In this document: piece after piece, positions 18,801 through 26,040 of the stretch
Numbering within the stretch: the stretch's first letter is position 1
Layout: the number at the start of each line of letters is the position of its first letter
Source of the DNA: Kitasatospora herbaricolor
Lineage (GTDB): Bacteria > Actinomycetota > Actinomycetes > Streptomycetales > Streptomycetaceae
Reading direction: 5' to 3'
Assembly: GCF_030813695.1 (NCBI RefSeq)
Contig: NZ_JAUSVA010000002.1
Location: forward strand, 4,588,001 to 4,652,000
DNA length: 64,000 nucleotides
Program-made: the position numbers and the translations under genes
The notes under the pieces: generated by a model
The model's input: only the letters and a program-made list of their open reading frames with translations
The model's database searches: none
What the model was told of the DNA's origin: nothing

Positions 18801-19750
18801 CGGACCCGCACCGGCACGAGGTGGCGCGCTGCTGGCAGGAGGTCCTGGGCACGCCGCCCGGCCGGGCGAACTTCTTCGAGTCCGGCGGCGGCTCGTACGA
18901 CGCGATCCGGCTGCTGTCGCTGCTGCGCGGCCGGTACGGCTACCAGGTGCCGTTCGGGGACTTCATGGCGGACCCGACGGCGGCGGGCCTGGCCACGCGC
19001 TGCCGGCGGGCCCGGGCCTCCCAGGACTCCGGGATCTGGTCGTTCAACCCGAGGGCCGCCGCCGGGCCCCGGCTGCGGCTGGTGCTGTTCCCGCCGGTCG
19101 GCGGCGGTGTCTCCTGCTACTCCGACCTGATCCGGAGCCTGCCGGGCGGGGTGGACGTCCACGTGGTCGGCTTCGACGCCCCGGTGGCCGGGCCGGACGG
19201 CGACCCGCTCACCCTGGCCGCGCTGGCCCGGCGCTGCCTGGAGCGGCTGCCCGCGCCGGTCATGTCGGACGGCGTGCCGCTGGTCCTCGGTGGCTGGTCG
19301 TTCGGCGGCGCCCTCGCCTTCGAGGCGGCCCGGGTCTGCTCGGCACCGGTGGAACGCGTGCTGGTGGTCGACACCCCGGTCTCGGCCGGCTCCCGCGACC
19401 CGGGCGCCGTCACCACCGAGCGGCTGCTCGACGGTTTCGTCCGGGACGTCCGGGCGACCGGCGGGGTGGCCGTCGACGCCGGGCAGGTGCTGGCCGACCC
19501 GACGCTCGGCAGCAGGTTCGAGGTGTACCGGCAGAACATGGCCCTGCTGCGGGACTGGGAGCCGGTGCCCTGCGAGGTCCCGGTGGTCGAGTTCCGCGCC
19601 GGTGACGGACCGGCCGAGCGGGTGGACGGCGCGTGGGGCCGGGTGGCGCGGGTCGAGGAGTCCCACGTCCTGACCGGCGGGCACTTCGACGTGTTCGAGG
19701 GCGCGAACCTGCGTCTGGTGAGTGATGCGATCAAGGAAGTGAAGCAATGA
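15821..19750 (+). CDS. Cysteine-specific NRPS, Cy-A-T-TE
   Basis: 1309-residue synthetase. After a Gln/Pro-rich start comes a heterocyclization-type condensation domain (about 44-470) opening LSPIQRAYLVGDQEGLELRG. Its Cy signature has Asp177 (MDAAS) but Ala172 where the first Asp of DxxxxD belongs. The adenylation domain (about 480-975) has TSGSTGEPKGVV, DLSVYDIFG from Asp673 and GGATEGAIW. By alignment its specificity residues read DLYNLSLIWK, the textbook cysteine code. The carrier serine is Ser1025 (GGGSYDAI). The thioesterase has Ser1160 in GWSFGG and His1288 in GGHFDVF. It starts one base after the decarboxylase stop and overlaps the carrier gene by ATGA. It activates cysteine, condenses it (perhaps without ring closure) and releases the product. 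Confidence 0.93.
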   Translation: MHRTTMQQSIPQQTNPPQTDPPQAVPGHGGGPQHDRGPAATTPGALSPIQRAYLVGDQEGLELRGPARYYLGCDLDTARVPGIGDRLRRLVRANDVLRADVAGDLSVSTLPAEAAAGAGVDLRRVADADFDAANEEVRRRFSADDFAFDGRRQFEVVVVSSDLRARLHLVYALWLMDAASLGLFLAGLVRDEDETARTDAPPAARATPRRDRSERDRRFWRERAAALPDAAELPLRPDWRQAGPGVTHRMVTVEAPAAARLLRTAKAHGLTLPMVCLAAYGAVLGRLGGGTAHTVTVLHSRRTTPPAPDSLGNHGSTMPLEVPATDGQSFLELARAVQAQYLVQAVHGSLSGAEIARLADPGGDLRRLPHPFAFTALEVDGRREAELGLRRRWDEVRLRVPQVLIDHQVVVESDGRLRLGFDWRSDAFDPGFGEDFVDQYAGLVGQLAASEEHWTRVAAPAPGASPVMPPRTTVQELVHDRVLRVADGAPAAPAVHDADGTLTYAELAGRARTLAALLLDAGARPGDRVAVHLPRGRGQVIAVLGALIAGCVYIPLDHGTPEGRLDSIARRAGVRFAVTDDGTSGDGDGRWARRGATTVTLPAVADGRCRPAPAGAPAPDPTAYVIFTSGSTGEPKGVVISHAAVLNTLDAVNEELALGPADRVLSVSSIGFDLSVYDIFGPLLRGGSVLMLSEGTARDPAAWAELIDRHRVTIWNSAPALASLLAEEGAGTPSVRAFLLSGDWIPPTLPGALQLLSPNADMISLGGATEGAIWSIAHRIREADRAGRSIPYGRPLAGQDVLVLDGAREACADWQIGEIWIAGAGVADGYLNDPARTEAAFLADPVLGWVYRTGDRGRRHPDGVVEFLGRTDTQVKLNGHRVELGEVENLLEGAAGVRGCAACVRGEGRRRRVVAFVSLAPDAPAGWREDAYAALRDALPPYMVPDAVVELDAIPLTANGKVDRRQLERLPLDEAPADAAEPAGEVAAGGSGRSDPHRHEVARCWQEVLGTPPGRANFFESGGGSYDAIRLLSLLRGRYGYQVPFGDFMADPTAAGLATRCRRARASQDSGIWSFNPRAAAGPRLRLVLFPPVGGGVSCYSDLIRSLPGGVDVHVVGFDAPVAGPDGDPLTLAALARRCLERLPAPVMSDGVPLVLGGWSFGGALAFEAARVCSAPVERVLVVDTPVSAGSRDPGAVTTERLLDGFVRDVRATGGVAVDAGQVLADPTLGSRFEVYRQNMALLRDWEPVPCEVPVVEFRAGDGPAERVDGAWGRVARVEESHVLTGGHFDVFEGANLRLVSDAIKEVKQ

Positions 19751-19989
19751 CCGTTCCCCACGTACGAGCCGTCATCCTCGACGAGCTGGAGTCCCACGGC
19801 CACCGGCCGGCCGGGCAGGACCCGGACCTCGACCTGATCGGCGCCGGGGTCAACTCGGTGACGCTGGTGCAGATCCTGTCGGCCCTGGAGGACGCCTTCG
19901 ACGTGGACCTCGACATCTCCGCGCTGTTCGCCCGGCCGGTGACCGTCGCCCGGCTGGAGGCCGCGATCACGGCCGCCGGGCCCGCCTGA
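19747..19989 (+). CDS. Free-standing acyl/peptidyl carrier protein
   Basis: 80-residue carrier protein. The phosphopantetheine site is the serine in LIGAGVNSVTLVQIL, followed by the usual helix III region DLDISALFARPVTV. The ATG overlaps the NRPS stop (ATGA), so it is the last gene of the operon-like run. Both synthetases already have their own carrier domains. This extra one is therefore probably loaded in trans, most simply by the stand-alone ligase at 8274-9767, and could present an acyl group to the dehydrogenase or an amino acid to the decarboxylase. Confidence 0.88.
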   Translation: MTVPHVRAVILDELESHGHRPAGQDPDLDLIGAGVNSVTLVQILSALEDAFDVDLDISALFARPVTVARLEAAITAAGPA

Positions 19990-20534
19990 GCACCGCTCCG
20001 GCCGCGGGACCGGCCGGTCGGCATCCGCGCGGCGCCGCCGGCCTGACGCCCTGTCATATGCCGGTGGCGCCCGCCCGCCACCCGCCGCTCCCGCCGGCCG
20101 TGACACCGGCCGGGACACCGGACGCGGCCGTCGCACCACCCGGACGGCGGTATGCCGCGGGACGCTCCCCGACGGTGGCCGGCGCACGGCGCGAACCGAA
20201 CGGCGGGGGCGCGCCGAGTCCGCTTTCCCGGGGGCGCACGACCGGACCGCACGGCGCACGCTCCGGTCAAGGGGGCGCACTCCGAACACAGTCACGCACC
20301 GGAGCGATCGGACTGGGGAAGCGCCACTGCCCGAAACGGTGAATGCTTGACAAAGTTGGGTAAATCACCGACGGACCCGGCGTATTCATGCTTCTCTGCT
20401 GCTGAATCTCCAGCCGGAATCCTTCCTTCCACGGTCGGCCGCGCCCTGGACCGCACAGCCTCGAACAGCCTCGTCTTCGGCCTAGTCGGACGCTGCACGG
20501 CGGGCGCGCACGGAGCTGAAACGCGGAGCCGAGC
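19990..20534. other. Non-coding boundary between the cluster and core genes
   Basis: 545 bp without a credible gene. The first half is very GC-rich. A relatively AT-rich island lies at about 20338-20425 and contains TTGACA at 20347-20352, but no convincing -10 box follows at normal spacing. It marks the right border of the cluster and may hold the promoter of the next gene. Confidence 0.5.
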
Positions 20535-21065
20535 ATGCTCACCACACTGCAGACCTCCTACACCGACACCCGCGCCGGTGACCTGGCCTGGTGCCTGGGC
20601 GGCGAACCGCTGCCCGCACTCGCCGTCCGCGACCTGAGAATCGGCGGCGTCCGCGGACCAGGACCCGCCGGAACGCTGCAACTGCGCCTGCTCGGCGCCT
20701 CCCACCAGGTCCTGATCGCGGCCGGGCCGGGCGAGTGCCTGGAGACGGTCGCCTGCCTGCCCGGCCGGCGCACCCCGCTGCCCGCCCGGGTCGCCAAGCA
20801 GGTCGCGGGCTGGGAGTACGAGTTCGCGGCCCGGATCGAGGCGATGCCGCCGCACGACTTCGCCGCCCGCGCCCAGGAGCTGCTGGCCCTGGTCGAGGGC
20901 CACCCGCGCGGCCTCGCCGGGGTCTTCCCCGGCGACCCGAGCGCCTTCACCGCCCTGATGACCCAGGGGGACGCGAACCGGCTGCTCTGGCGCACCTGGC
21001 ACGCCTACCCGCAGGAGGGACGGCTGGTGTGCACCCGCTCCTCGCTGGTGGTCCGCGGCCGATGA
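20535..21065 (+). CDS. DUF2617 family protein
   Basis: 176-residue conserved actinobacterial protein of unknown function (DUF2617). In streptomycetes it commonly sits beside the spermidine-synthase-like gene that follows here. Family landmarks are LQLRLLGASHQVL, WEYEFAARIE, LAGVFPGDPSAFTAL and RTWHAYPQEG. No signal peptide or membrane segment is visible. It is not part of the peptide/beta-lactam cluster by composition or context, although it lies only 545 bp from its last gene. No function is proposed. Confidence 0.82.
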   Translation: MLTTLQTSYTDTRAGDLAWCLGGEPLPALAVRDLRIGGVRGPGPAGTLQLRLLGASHQVLIAAGPGECLETVACLPGRRTPLPARVAKQVAGWEYEFAARIEAMPPHDFAARAQELLALVEGHPRGLAGVFPGDPSAFTALMTQGDANRLLWRTWHAYPQEGRLVCTRSSLVVRGR

Positions 21066-21162
21066 CGGGACCGGCCCCCGATTCGTACGCAGGAACGGTC
21101 CGTCAACCGGACGCACCGCGCTGTCCCACGGATGGACGCAGCTATCCGCATCATCCGTCGCC

Positions 21163-21168
21163 TAGCGT
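21163..21168 (+). promoter_or_regulatory. Leaderless -10 box before the spermidine-synthase-like gene
   Basis: TAGCGT six bases before the GTG at 21175, the spacing of leaderless streptomycete genes. Confidence 0.45.
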
Positions 21169-21174
21169 TTGTTC

Positions 21175-22935
21175 GTGATCAACCATCCGGCGGGTCCACC
21201 CGCTCAGCCGGTACTCGACCCGCGCCCCGACCCGGCCGACGGCCCCGGCGCCGAGGGCCGCCCCGCGCGGCCCGGCCCGGCCGGGAGCCGACGGGCCCCG
21301 CGCCGCCGCAGCCGGCCGCGGACCCGCCCCGGCCTGGCCCGCCCGGCGGTGCTGCTGGCCGCCTTCGTCTGCGCGGCCTGCGGCCTGGTCTACGAGTTGG
21401 AACTGGTCGCCCTCGGCAACTACCTGATCGGGGACTCGGTCACGCAGACCTCCGTCGTGCTCTCCGTGATGGTCTTCGCGATGGGCCTCGGCTCCTTGCT
21501 CGCGAAGCGGTTCACCCGGCGCCCGGCCAGCGCCTTCGCCCTCGTCGAGTGCGCGCTGGCGCTGGTGGGCGGGCTCTCGGTGCTCACCCTGCACGCCTGG
21601 TGGGCCTGGTTCGGCGGCGCCCAGGCCGCGATCGTCGCGCTGACCGGGGTGATCGGCGTCCTGATCGGCGCCGAGATCCCGCTGCTGATGACCCTGATCC
21701 AGCGGATCCGCCGGGAGGACGCCGGCCGCGCCGTCGCGGACCTGTTCGCCGCCGACTACGTGGGCGCCCTGGTCGGCGGGCTGGCCTTCCCCTTCCTGAT
21801 CCTGCCCGCCTTCGGCCCGGCCGCCGGCGCGCTGGCCACCGGGGCGGTCAACACCCTGGCCGGCGGCGCCGTGGTGCTCTGGCTGTTCCGCGACGAACCG
21901 GAGCCCCGAACCCGCGCCCTGCTCTGGACGGGCTGCGGCCTCGTCCTGGTCACCCTGGCGGCCGCGGCCGCCTGCTCCGGCGCGATCGAGCGGGCCGCCC
22001 GGCACGCGCTGTACGGCGCGCAGGTCCGCTTCGCCGCCCAGAGCCGCTACCAGGAGATCGTGCTGACCGGCCCGGCCGGCGCCCGCCCCGGCACCGGCAC
22101 CGGCCCGGACCAGCCGCTGCGGCTCTATCTGGACGGCCGGCCCGCCGTCTGCGGCCCCGACGAGTACCGGGGCAACGAGGCGCTGGTCCACCCGGCCATG
22201 GGCGCCGGCCCGGACGCCCGGGTGCTGCTGCTCGGCGGCGGCGACGGCCTGGCGCTGCGCGAGGTGCTGCGGCACTCGGGGGTGCGCAGCGTCCGGCTGG
22301 TCGAACCGGACCCGGCGCTGACCGGCCTGGCCCGCAACGACCCGGCGCTCGCCGCGCTGGGCGGGCACTCGCTGGACGACCCCCGGGTGCGGATCACCCA
22401 CGCCGATCCGCTGGAGTGGCTGCGCAGTGCGTCCGGCGGGCGGGCCGAGGGCCCGTTCGACGTGGTCCTCTCCGGCCTGCCCGCACCGCCCGAGGCCCGC
22501 GGGGCGAAGTTCCAGTCCCAGGAGTTCCTCGGGCTGGCCGCCCGGGTGCTCGCCCCGGGCGGGCGGCTGGCCGTCCGGGCCGGCTCCTCGGAGTCCGGGC
22601 TCTGGCCGGTGGAGTCGGGCCTGCGGGCGGCCGGCCTGCAGACCCTCCCGTACGGGATCGCGGCCGGTCCGGCCGCCGGCTGCGGTCCGGCCCGCCCGCA
22701 GGGGTTCCTGCTGGCCGCCGCCGGGCGGCCCTGCCTCGCCCTGGCCGCGGACGCGCCGCTCCCCCGTTCACTCACCGAGGCCGGCCTGCGCGCCGCCGCC
22801 GAGCGGCTGGCGGGCGACCGGCCGGCCCGGGCGCCGGCCGCCTCGACGGTGCTCGGCCTGCGCCGGCACCCGCCCGCGGGCCCGGCCGGGCCACCCCGCC
22901 GGAGCGCCCCACCGGCCGGCGAGGGGCCGCCGTGA
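21175..22935 (+). CDS. Membrane-fused spermidine-synthase-like protein
   Basis: About 586 residues. A basic, Pro-rich N-terminus is followed by roughly seven transmembrane segments (residues about 55-275). A soluble spermidine-synthase-type Rossmann domain then carries the nucleotide-binding motif LLLGGGDGLALREVL and an acidic strand VRLVEPDPALT. This fused architecture is frequent in actinobacteria, where polyamine aminopropyl transfer has seldom been shown. The usual catalytic Asp region reads FDVVLSGLPAPPE, lacking the DxxDP pattern of true spermidine synthases, so aminopropyl transfer is doubtful. I chose GTG 21175 over TTG 21169 because it sits at leaderless spacing from TAGCGT. Confidence 0.82.
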   Translation: MINHPAGPPAQPVLDPRPDPADGPGAEGRPARPGPAGSRRAPRRRSRPRTRPGLARPAVLLAAFVCAACGLVYELELVALGNYLIGDSVTQTSVVLSVMVFAMGLGSLLAKRFTRRPASAFALVECALALVGGLSVLTLHAWWAWFGGAQAAIVALTGVIGVLIGAEIPLLMTLIQRIRREDAGRAVADLFAADYVGALVGGLAFPFLILPAFGPAAGALATGAVNTLAGGAVVLWLFRDEPEPRTRALLWTGCGLVLVTLAAAAACSGAIERAARHALYGAQVRFAAQSRYQEIVLTGPAGARPGTGTGPDQPLRLYLDGRPAVCGPDEYRGNEALVHPAMGAGPDARVLLLGGGDGLALREVLRHSGVRSVRLVEPDPALTGLARNDPALAALGGHSLDDPRVRITHADPLEWLRSASGGRAEGPFDVVLSGLPAPPEARGAKFQSQEFLGLAARVLAPGGRLAVRAGSSESGLWPVESGLRAAGLQTLPYGIAAGPAAGCGPARPQGFLLAAAGRPCLALAADAPLPRSLTEAGLRAAAERLAGDRPARAPAASTVLGLRRHPPAGPAGPPRRSAPPAGEGPP

Positions 22936-23047
22936 CGACCCGCCGGGTGGCCGTCCGGACGCCCGCGGGCGGGCCGCCGCGGGGCCGCCGGGGTCGTCCG
23001 TCACCGGCGCACGGGCCCGGAGACCCCTCACAACCCGGCCCGGTGGG

Positions 23048-23053
23048 TAGGCT
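23048..23053 (+). promoter_or_regulatory. Leaderless -10 box before the SRPBCC gene
   Basis: TAGGCT ends seven bases before the ATG at 23061, with no ribosome site in between. Confidence 0.5.
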
Positions 23054-23060
23054 CGCAGAC

Positions 23061-24155
23061 ATGGAGCATGAGGTTGTCGTCCCGATGCCGGCCGCACTGG
23101 TCCGGCAGGCCCTGCAGGATCCGGCCCTGCTGGCCCGCTGCGTCCCCGGTCTGAGCACCGAGCCGGCCGCTGCGGGCAGCGGGCAGGCCGAGGAGATCAG
23201 CGGCCGGCTGCGGCTGCGGATCGGCACCTCGACGATCACGTACCGGGGCGTGCTGTCCCTGATCGAGGGCCGCGAGGGAGTCCTCACCGCGTTCGCCGAG
23301 GGTCAGGAGGCCCGGGGCAGCGGCGAGGCCACCGCGACCGTCCGGATCGCGGTCCGCCCGGGCGGCGCGGCCGACGGCGCCGACGGGGGCGCCGAGGCCG
23401 GCGCGGACAGCGCCACCGCGACCGTCCGGTTCACCGGCGACCTGAGCGCGACCGGGCGGCTGGACGAGTTCGACGCGGAGACCCTCGCCGCCACCGGGCG
23501 CCGGCTGCTGGACCGCTTCGCCGCCGCACTGGCCTCCGCCGGCGACGGCCTGCCGGAGGAGGACGAGGGCGAGGAGGCCGAGGAGGAGGCCGCCGAGGGC
23601 CCCGGCGCCACCGTGCTGTTCCTGGAGGACCGCGCCCAGGCCGCCGAGGACGGCGAGGACGCGGCGACCGGGGGGAACGAGGGCGAGGACGGGTCCGCAG
23701 GTGCGGCCGGTGCCGCGGCGGCGGCCGACGCGGCCTTCGAGGAGGCCTTCGACGGCGACTCGCTGGACGACGACCTGTCCGACCTGATCGCCTTCTCGGA
23801 CGCCGACGCCGAGCGGTTCGGTCTGCCCACCGGCGGCGAGCAGGAGACCGGGCAGCCGGCCGACGCCTCCGCCGACCTGCCCTACGACTACGACCAGGAC
23901 CAGGCGCTCACCGGCCCGGTGCGCCGCAGCATCGTGGGGCGCTCGGCCGAGGAGGTCGACCACGCCCCGCCGCGCGGCCGGTACGCCCCGGCACTGCCCG
24001 CGCGCAGCGCCCGGGCCCGGGCCGCCTCCCGGTGGGGCGGCGACGCCGGCGGCGCCGTCCCGGGCGGCCGGGCGGCCGTCCCGTGGATGATCGGCGGCGG
24101 GGTGGCCCTGCTGGGCGGCGCGGTGGTGCTCGTCCGGGTGCTGCGCCGGCGCTGA
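23061..24155 (+). CDS. SRPBCC/CoxG-like protein with acidic linker and C-terminal anchor
   Basis: 364 residues. Residues 1 to about 160 form an SRPBCC (polyketide-cyclase/CoxG-like) domain starting MEHEVVVPMPAALVRQALQDP with the repeated ATATVR strand pattern. Residues about 165-300 are a very acidic, Ala/Glu/Asp-rich linker. One hydrophobic segment (VPWMIGGGVALLGGAVVLV) ends in RVLRRR. Such proteins are conserved next to pyrE in streptomycetes. The predicted layout is a cytoplasmic lipid- or ligand-binding domain tethered to the membrane. CoxG itself recruits CO dehydrogenase to the membrane, but no such enzyme lies nearby, so function is unknown. Confidence 0.8.
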   Translation: MEHEVVVPMPAALVRQALQDPALLARCVPGLSTEPAAAGSGQAEEISGRLRLRIGTSTITYRGVLSLIEGREGVLTAFAEGQEARGSGEATATVRIAVRPGGAADGADGGAEAGADSATATVRFTGDLSATGRLDEFDAETLAATGRRLLDRFAAALASAGDGLPEEDEGEEAEEEAAEGPGATVLFLEDRAQAAEDGEDAATGGNEGEDGSAGAAGAAAAADAAFEEAFDGDSLDDDLSDLIAFSDADAERFGLPTGGEQETGQPADASADLPYDYDQDQALTGPVRRSIVGRSAEEVDHAPPRGRYAPALPARSARARAASRWGGDAGGAVPGGRAAVPWMIGGGVALLGGAVVLVRVLRRR

Positions 24156-24286
24156 CCACGGGCCAGGATCACCTGGGCCCGGATCGCCGGGCCAGGATCG
24201 CCGGACCTGCCGGGTCGGCCCGCGTCCCGTCCGCCCGGCCGGACCGCCCGCCGACCCGGCGGACGGTCCGGCGGCGGGACGGCCTC

Positions 24287-24292
24287 TAGACT
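24287..24292 (+). promoter_or_regulatory. pyrE -10 box, leaderless
   Basis: TAGACT eight bases before the pyrE ATG, without a ribosome binding site, fitting leaderless transcription. Confidence 0.55.
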
Positions 24293-24300
24293 GGCTGTCC

Positions 24301-24852
24301 ATGAGCAACGACCTGAGCAACGACCGCGACGCCCTGCTGGCACAGATCAAGGACAAGGCCGTCGTGCACGGCAAGGTCACCCTCTCCTCCGGGCTGGAGG
24401 CGGACTACTACGTCGACCTGCGCCGCATCACGCTGGACGCCGAGGCGGCGCCGCTGGTCGGCAAGGTCATGCTGGACGCGACCGCCGACCTGGACTACGA
24501 CGCGGTGGGCGGCCTGACCCTGGGCGCCGACCCGGTGGCGGCCGCGATGCTGCACGCCGCCGGCGCCCGCGGCCGGAAGCTGGACGCCTTCGTGGTCCGC
24601 AAGGCGGGCAAGGCCCACGGCCTGCAGCGCCGGATCGAGGGCCCGGACGTGAAGGGCCGCCGGGTGCTGGCCGTGGAGGACACCTCCACCACCGGCGGCT
24701 CGGTGCTCACCGCCGTCGAGGCCCTGCGGGAGGCCGGCGCCGAGGTGGTCGGCGTCGCGGTGATCGTGGAGCGCGGCGGCGAGGAGGCGGTCCGGGCGAC
24801 CGGCCTGCCGTACCGCACCGCGTACAACCTGGCCGACCTCGACCTGGGCTGA
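24301..24852 (+). CDS. pyrE: Orotate phosphoribosyltransferase
   Basis: 183-residue type I phosphoribosyltransferase that joins orotate to PRPP, the fifth step of pyrimidine synthesis, in the cytoplasm. The PRPP motif VLAVEDTSTTGGS is clear. Other landmarks are LSSGLEADYYVDLRRITL and FVVRKAGKAHGL. The length fits the short actinobacterial form. Transcription converges with dedA across the parS palindrome, so pyrE is monocistronic on its 3' side. Confidence 0.95.
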   Translation: MSNDLSNDRDALLAQIKDKAVVHGKVTLSSGLEADYYVDLRRITLDAEAAPLVGKVMLDATADLDYDAVGGLTLGADPVAAAMLHAAGARGRKLDAFVVRKAGKAHGLQRRIEGPDVKGRRVLAVEDTSTTGGSVLTAVEALREAGAEVVGVAVIVERGGEEAVRATGLPYRTAYNLADLDLG

Positions 24853-24915
24853 GCCCGCCACCCGGCCGGCACCGGCGCACGCGCCCGGCGGCGCGGCCGG
24901 GCTGTGGACGCACCG

Positions 24916-24957
24916 GAAAGCCCCGCTCTGTTTCACGTGAAACAGAGCGGGGCTTTC
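24916..24957. terminator. 42-bp perfect palindrome: bidirectional terminator
   Basis: Two 21-base arms (24916-24936 and 24937-24957) are exact reverse complements with no spacer. Each arm is GC-rich outside and starts with GAAAG, giving a CTTTC tail on both strands. It lies between convergent pyrE (stop 24852) and dedA (stop 24996), the right place for a shared terminator. The centre is a parS site, annotated separately. Confidence 0.85.
24929..24944. promoter_or_regulatory. parS: parS site (ParB binding)
   Basis: TGTTTCACGTGAAACA, a complete match to the parS consensus bound by ParB in Streptomyces and Bacillus. In Streptomyces most parS copies cluster within a few hundred kb of oriC, so the window is probably in the origin-proximal core. 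Here the site is the centre of the terminator palindrome. Confidence 0.9.
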
Positions 24958-24995
24958 GTCAGCTCCGGCGGGGGCCCGGGCACCCCGGGCGGCGG

Positions 24996-25715
24996 TCAGC
25001 CGCGGCGGTGACGCCCGCCGGCCTGGACGGCGTCGGCCTCCTCGGCCGCCACCGGGCCGCCGGCCTTCTTCTTCTTGCGCTCGCGCATCACCTCGACCAG
25101 CACCGGCGAGATCGACAGCAGGACGATCAGCAGCACGGCGGGGATCAGGTACTTGTCGATCACCGGGGCCAGCGCGTCGCCGAAGAAGTAGCCGATCAGC
25201 AGCATCGACTCGGTCCACAGCACGCCGCCGACCACGTTCCACAGCAGGAAGGTCTTTGCGGGCATCTGCAGGGTGCCGGCGACCGGGTTGAGGAAGGTCC
25301 GCACGATCGGCATGAAGCGGGCCAGCACCACCGCCTTGCCGGGACCGAACTTCTCGAAGTACTCCTCGGCCTTTAGCACGTACTCGCGGCGGAAGATCTT
25401 CGACTCCGGCTTGTCGAACAGCCGGGGGCCGACCCTGACCCCGATCAGGTGGCCGAGCTGCGCTCCCGCGACGGCCGCCAGGGGCGCGCCGATCAGCAGC
25501 GCGGCGATCGGCAGCCGGGCGCCCTCCCCGAGCACCGAGGAGGCGGCGCTGGAGGAGGCGACACCGGCCAGGATCAGCAGGGAGTCACCGGGGAAGAAGA
25601 ATCCGACCAGCAGGCCGGTCTCCGCGAAGATGATGGCGATCAACCCGATCGCGCCGAGCGACGAGATCAGCGATTTGGCGTCGAGCAGGTTGACGGCGAG
25701 CTGGTTGTAGTCCAC
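24996..25715 (-). CDS. DedA-family membrane protein
   Basis: 239-residue integral membrane protein of the DedA/SNARE-associated family, whose members move undecaprenyl or other polyprenyl phosphates across the membrane. It has about five hydrophobic segments. The family signatures FFFPGDSLLILAG and GPGKAVVLARFMPIVRTFLNPVAG, with the conserved E/D and R residues, are present. The lysine-rich tail RERKKKKAGG is cytoplasmic. I set the start at GTG 25715, six bases after a TATCCT -10 box, rather than at upstream starts as far as 25898, whose codons look non-coding. It converges with pyrE and diverges from fba. Confidence 0.88.
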   Translation of the reverse strand: MDYNQLAVNLLDAKSLISSLGAIGLIAIIFAETGLLVGFFFPGDSLLILAGVASSSAASSVLGEGARLPIAALLIGAPLAAVAGAQLGHLIGVRVGPRLFDKPESKIFRREYVLKAEEYFEKFGPGKAVVLARFMPIVRTFLNPVAGTLQMPAKTFLLWNVVGGVLWTESMLLIGYFFGDALAPVIDKYLIPAVLLIVLLSISPVLVEVMRERKKKKAGGPVAAEEADAVQAGGRHRRG

Positions 25716-25721
25716 GGCCGC

Positions 25722-25727
25722 AGGATA
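25722..25727 (-). promoter_or_regulatory. dedA -10 box, leaderless
   Basis: TATCCT on the minus strand, six bases before the dedA GTG. Confidence 0.5.
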
Positions 25728-26040
25728 GCGGGCCCGCATTGCCGGAGTCCTCAGCCTCCGGGGCGGCGACGGGTCATCCGTTCGTAGCATGCGGGGGCCG
25801 GGCGTCCGACTGGCGGGCCCTTGGTGGACCGCGGGGGCAAGTCTGGGAAGATGGCACCGGCATCCGGCCCGTGGTAGCGAACACCCTCTTCGTGACACCG
25901 CGGCGGCAGCCCCGAAGCCCGGTACCAGAAAGCCGTGTCGCAGAGCCGCGTCGGCCCCCGGTACCTCAGGTCGTACCGAAGGCGTACACAGCGTCGGACA
26001 TCACCGTCCGTACGCCGCAACCCGACAGGAGCGGATTCGC
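25728..26040. other. Divergent dedA-fba intergenic region
   Basis: About 310 bp between the dedA -10 box and the fba ATG. It must hold the fba promoter. The best guess is the TTGGTG / GGAAGAT neighbourhood at about 25821-25856, but the spacing is not convincing. The ribosome site before fba is CAGGAGC. No small gene is visible. Confidence 0.4.

Noticed and set aside
16307..19747. 1146-residue open frame on the minus strand across the second NRPS
   Set aside because: Shadow of the Cy-A-T-TE gene. No domain signature, while the plus frame has complete NRPS motifs.
20338..20425. Sigma-70-type promoter with TTGACA at 20347
   Set aside because: No acceptable -10 hexamer 16-19 bp downstream.
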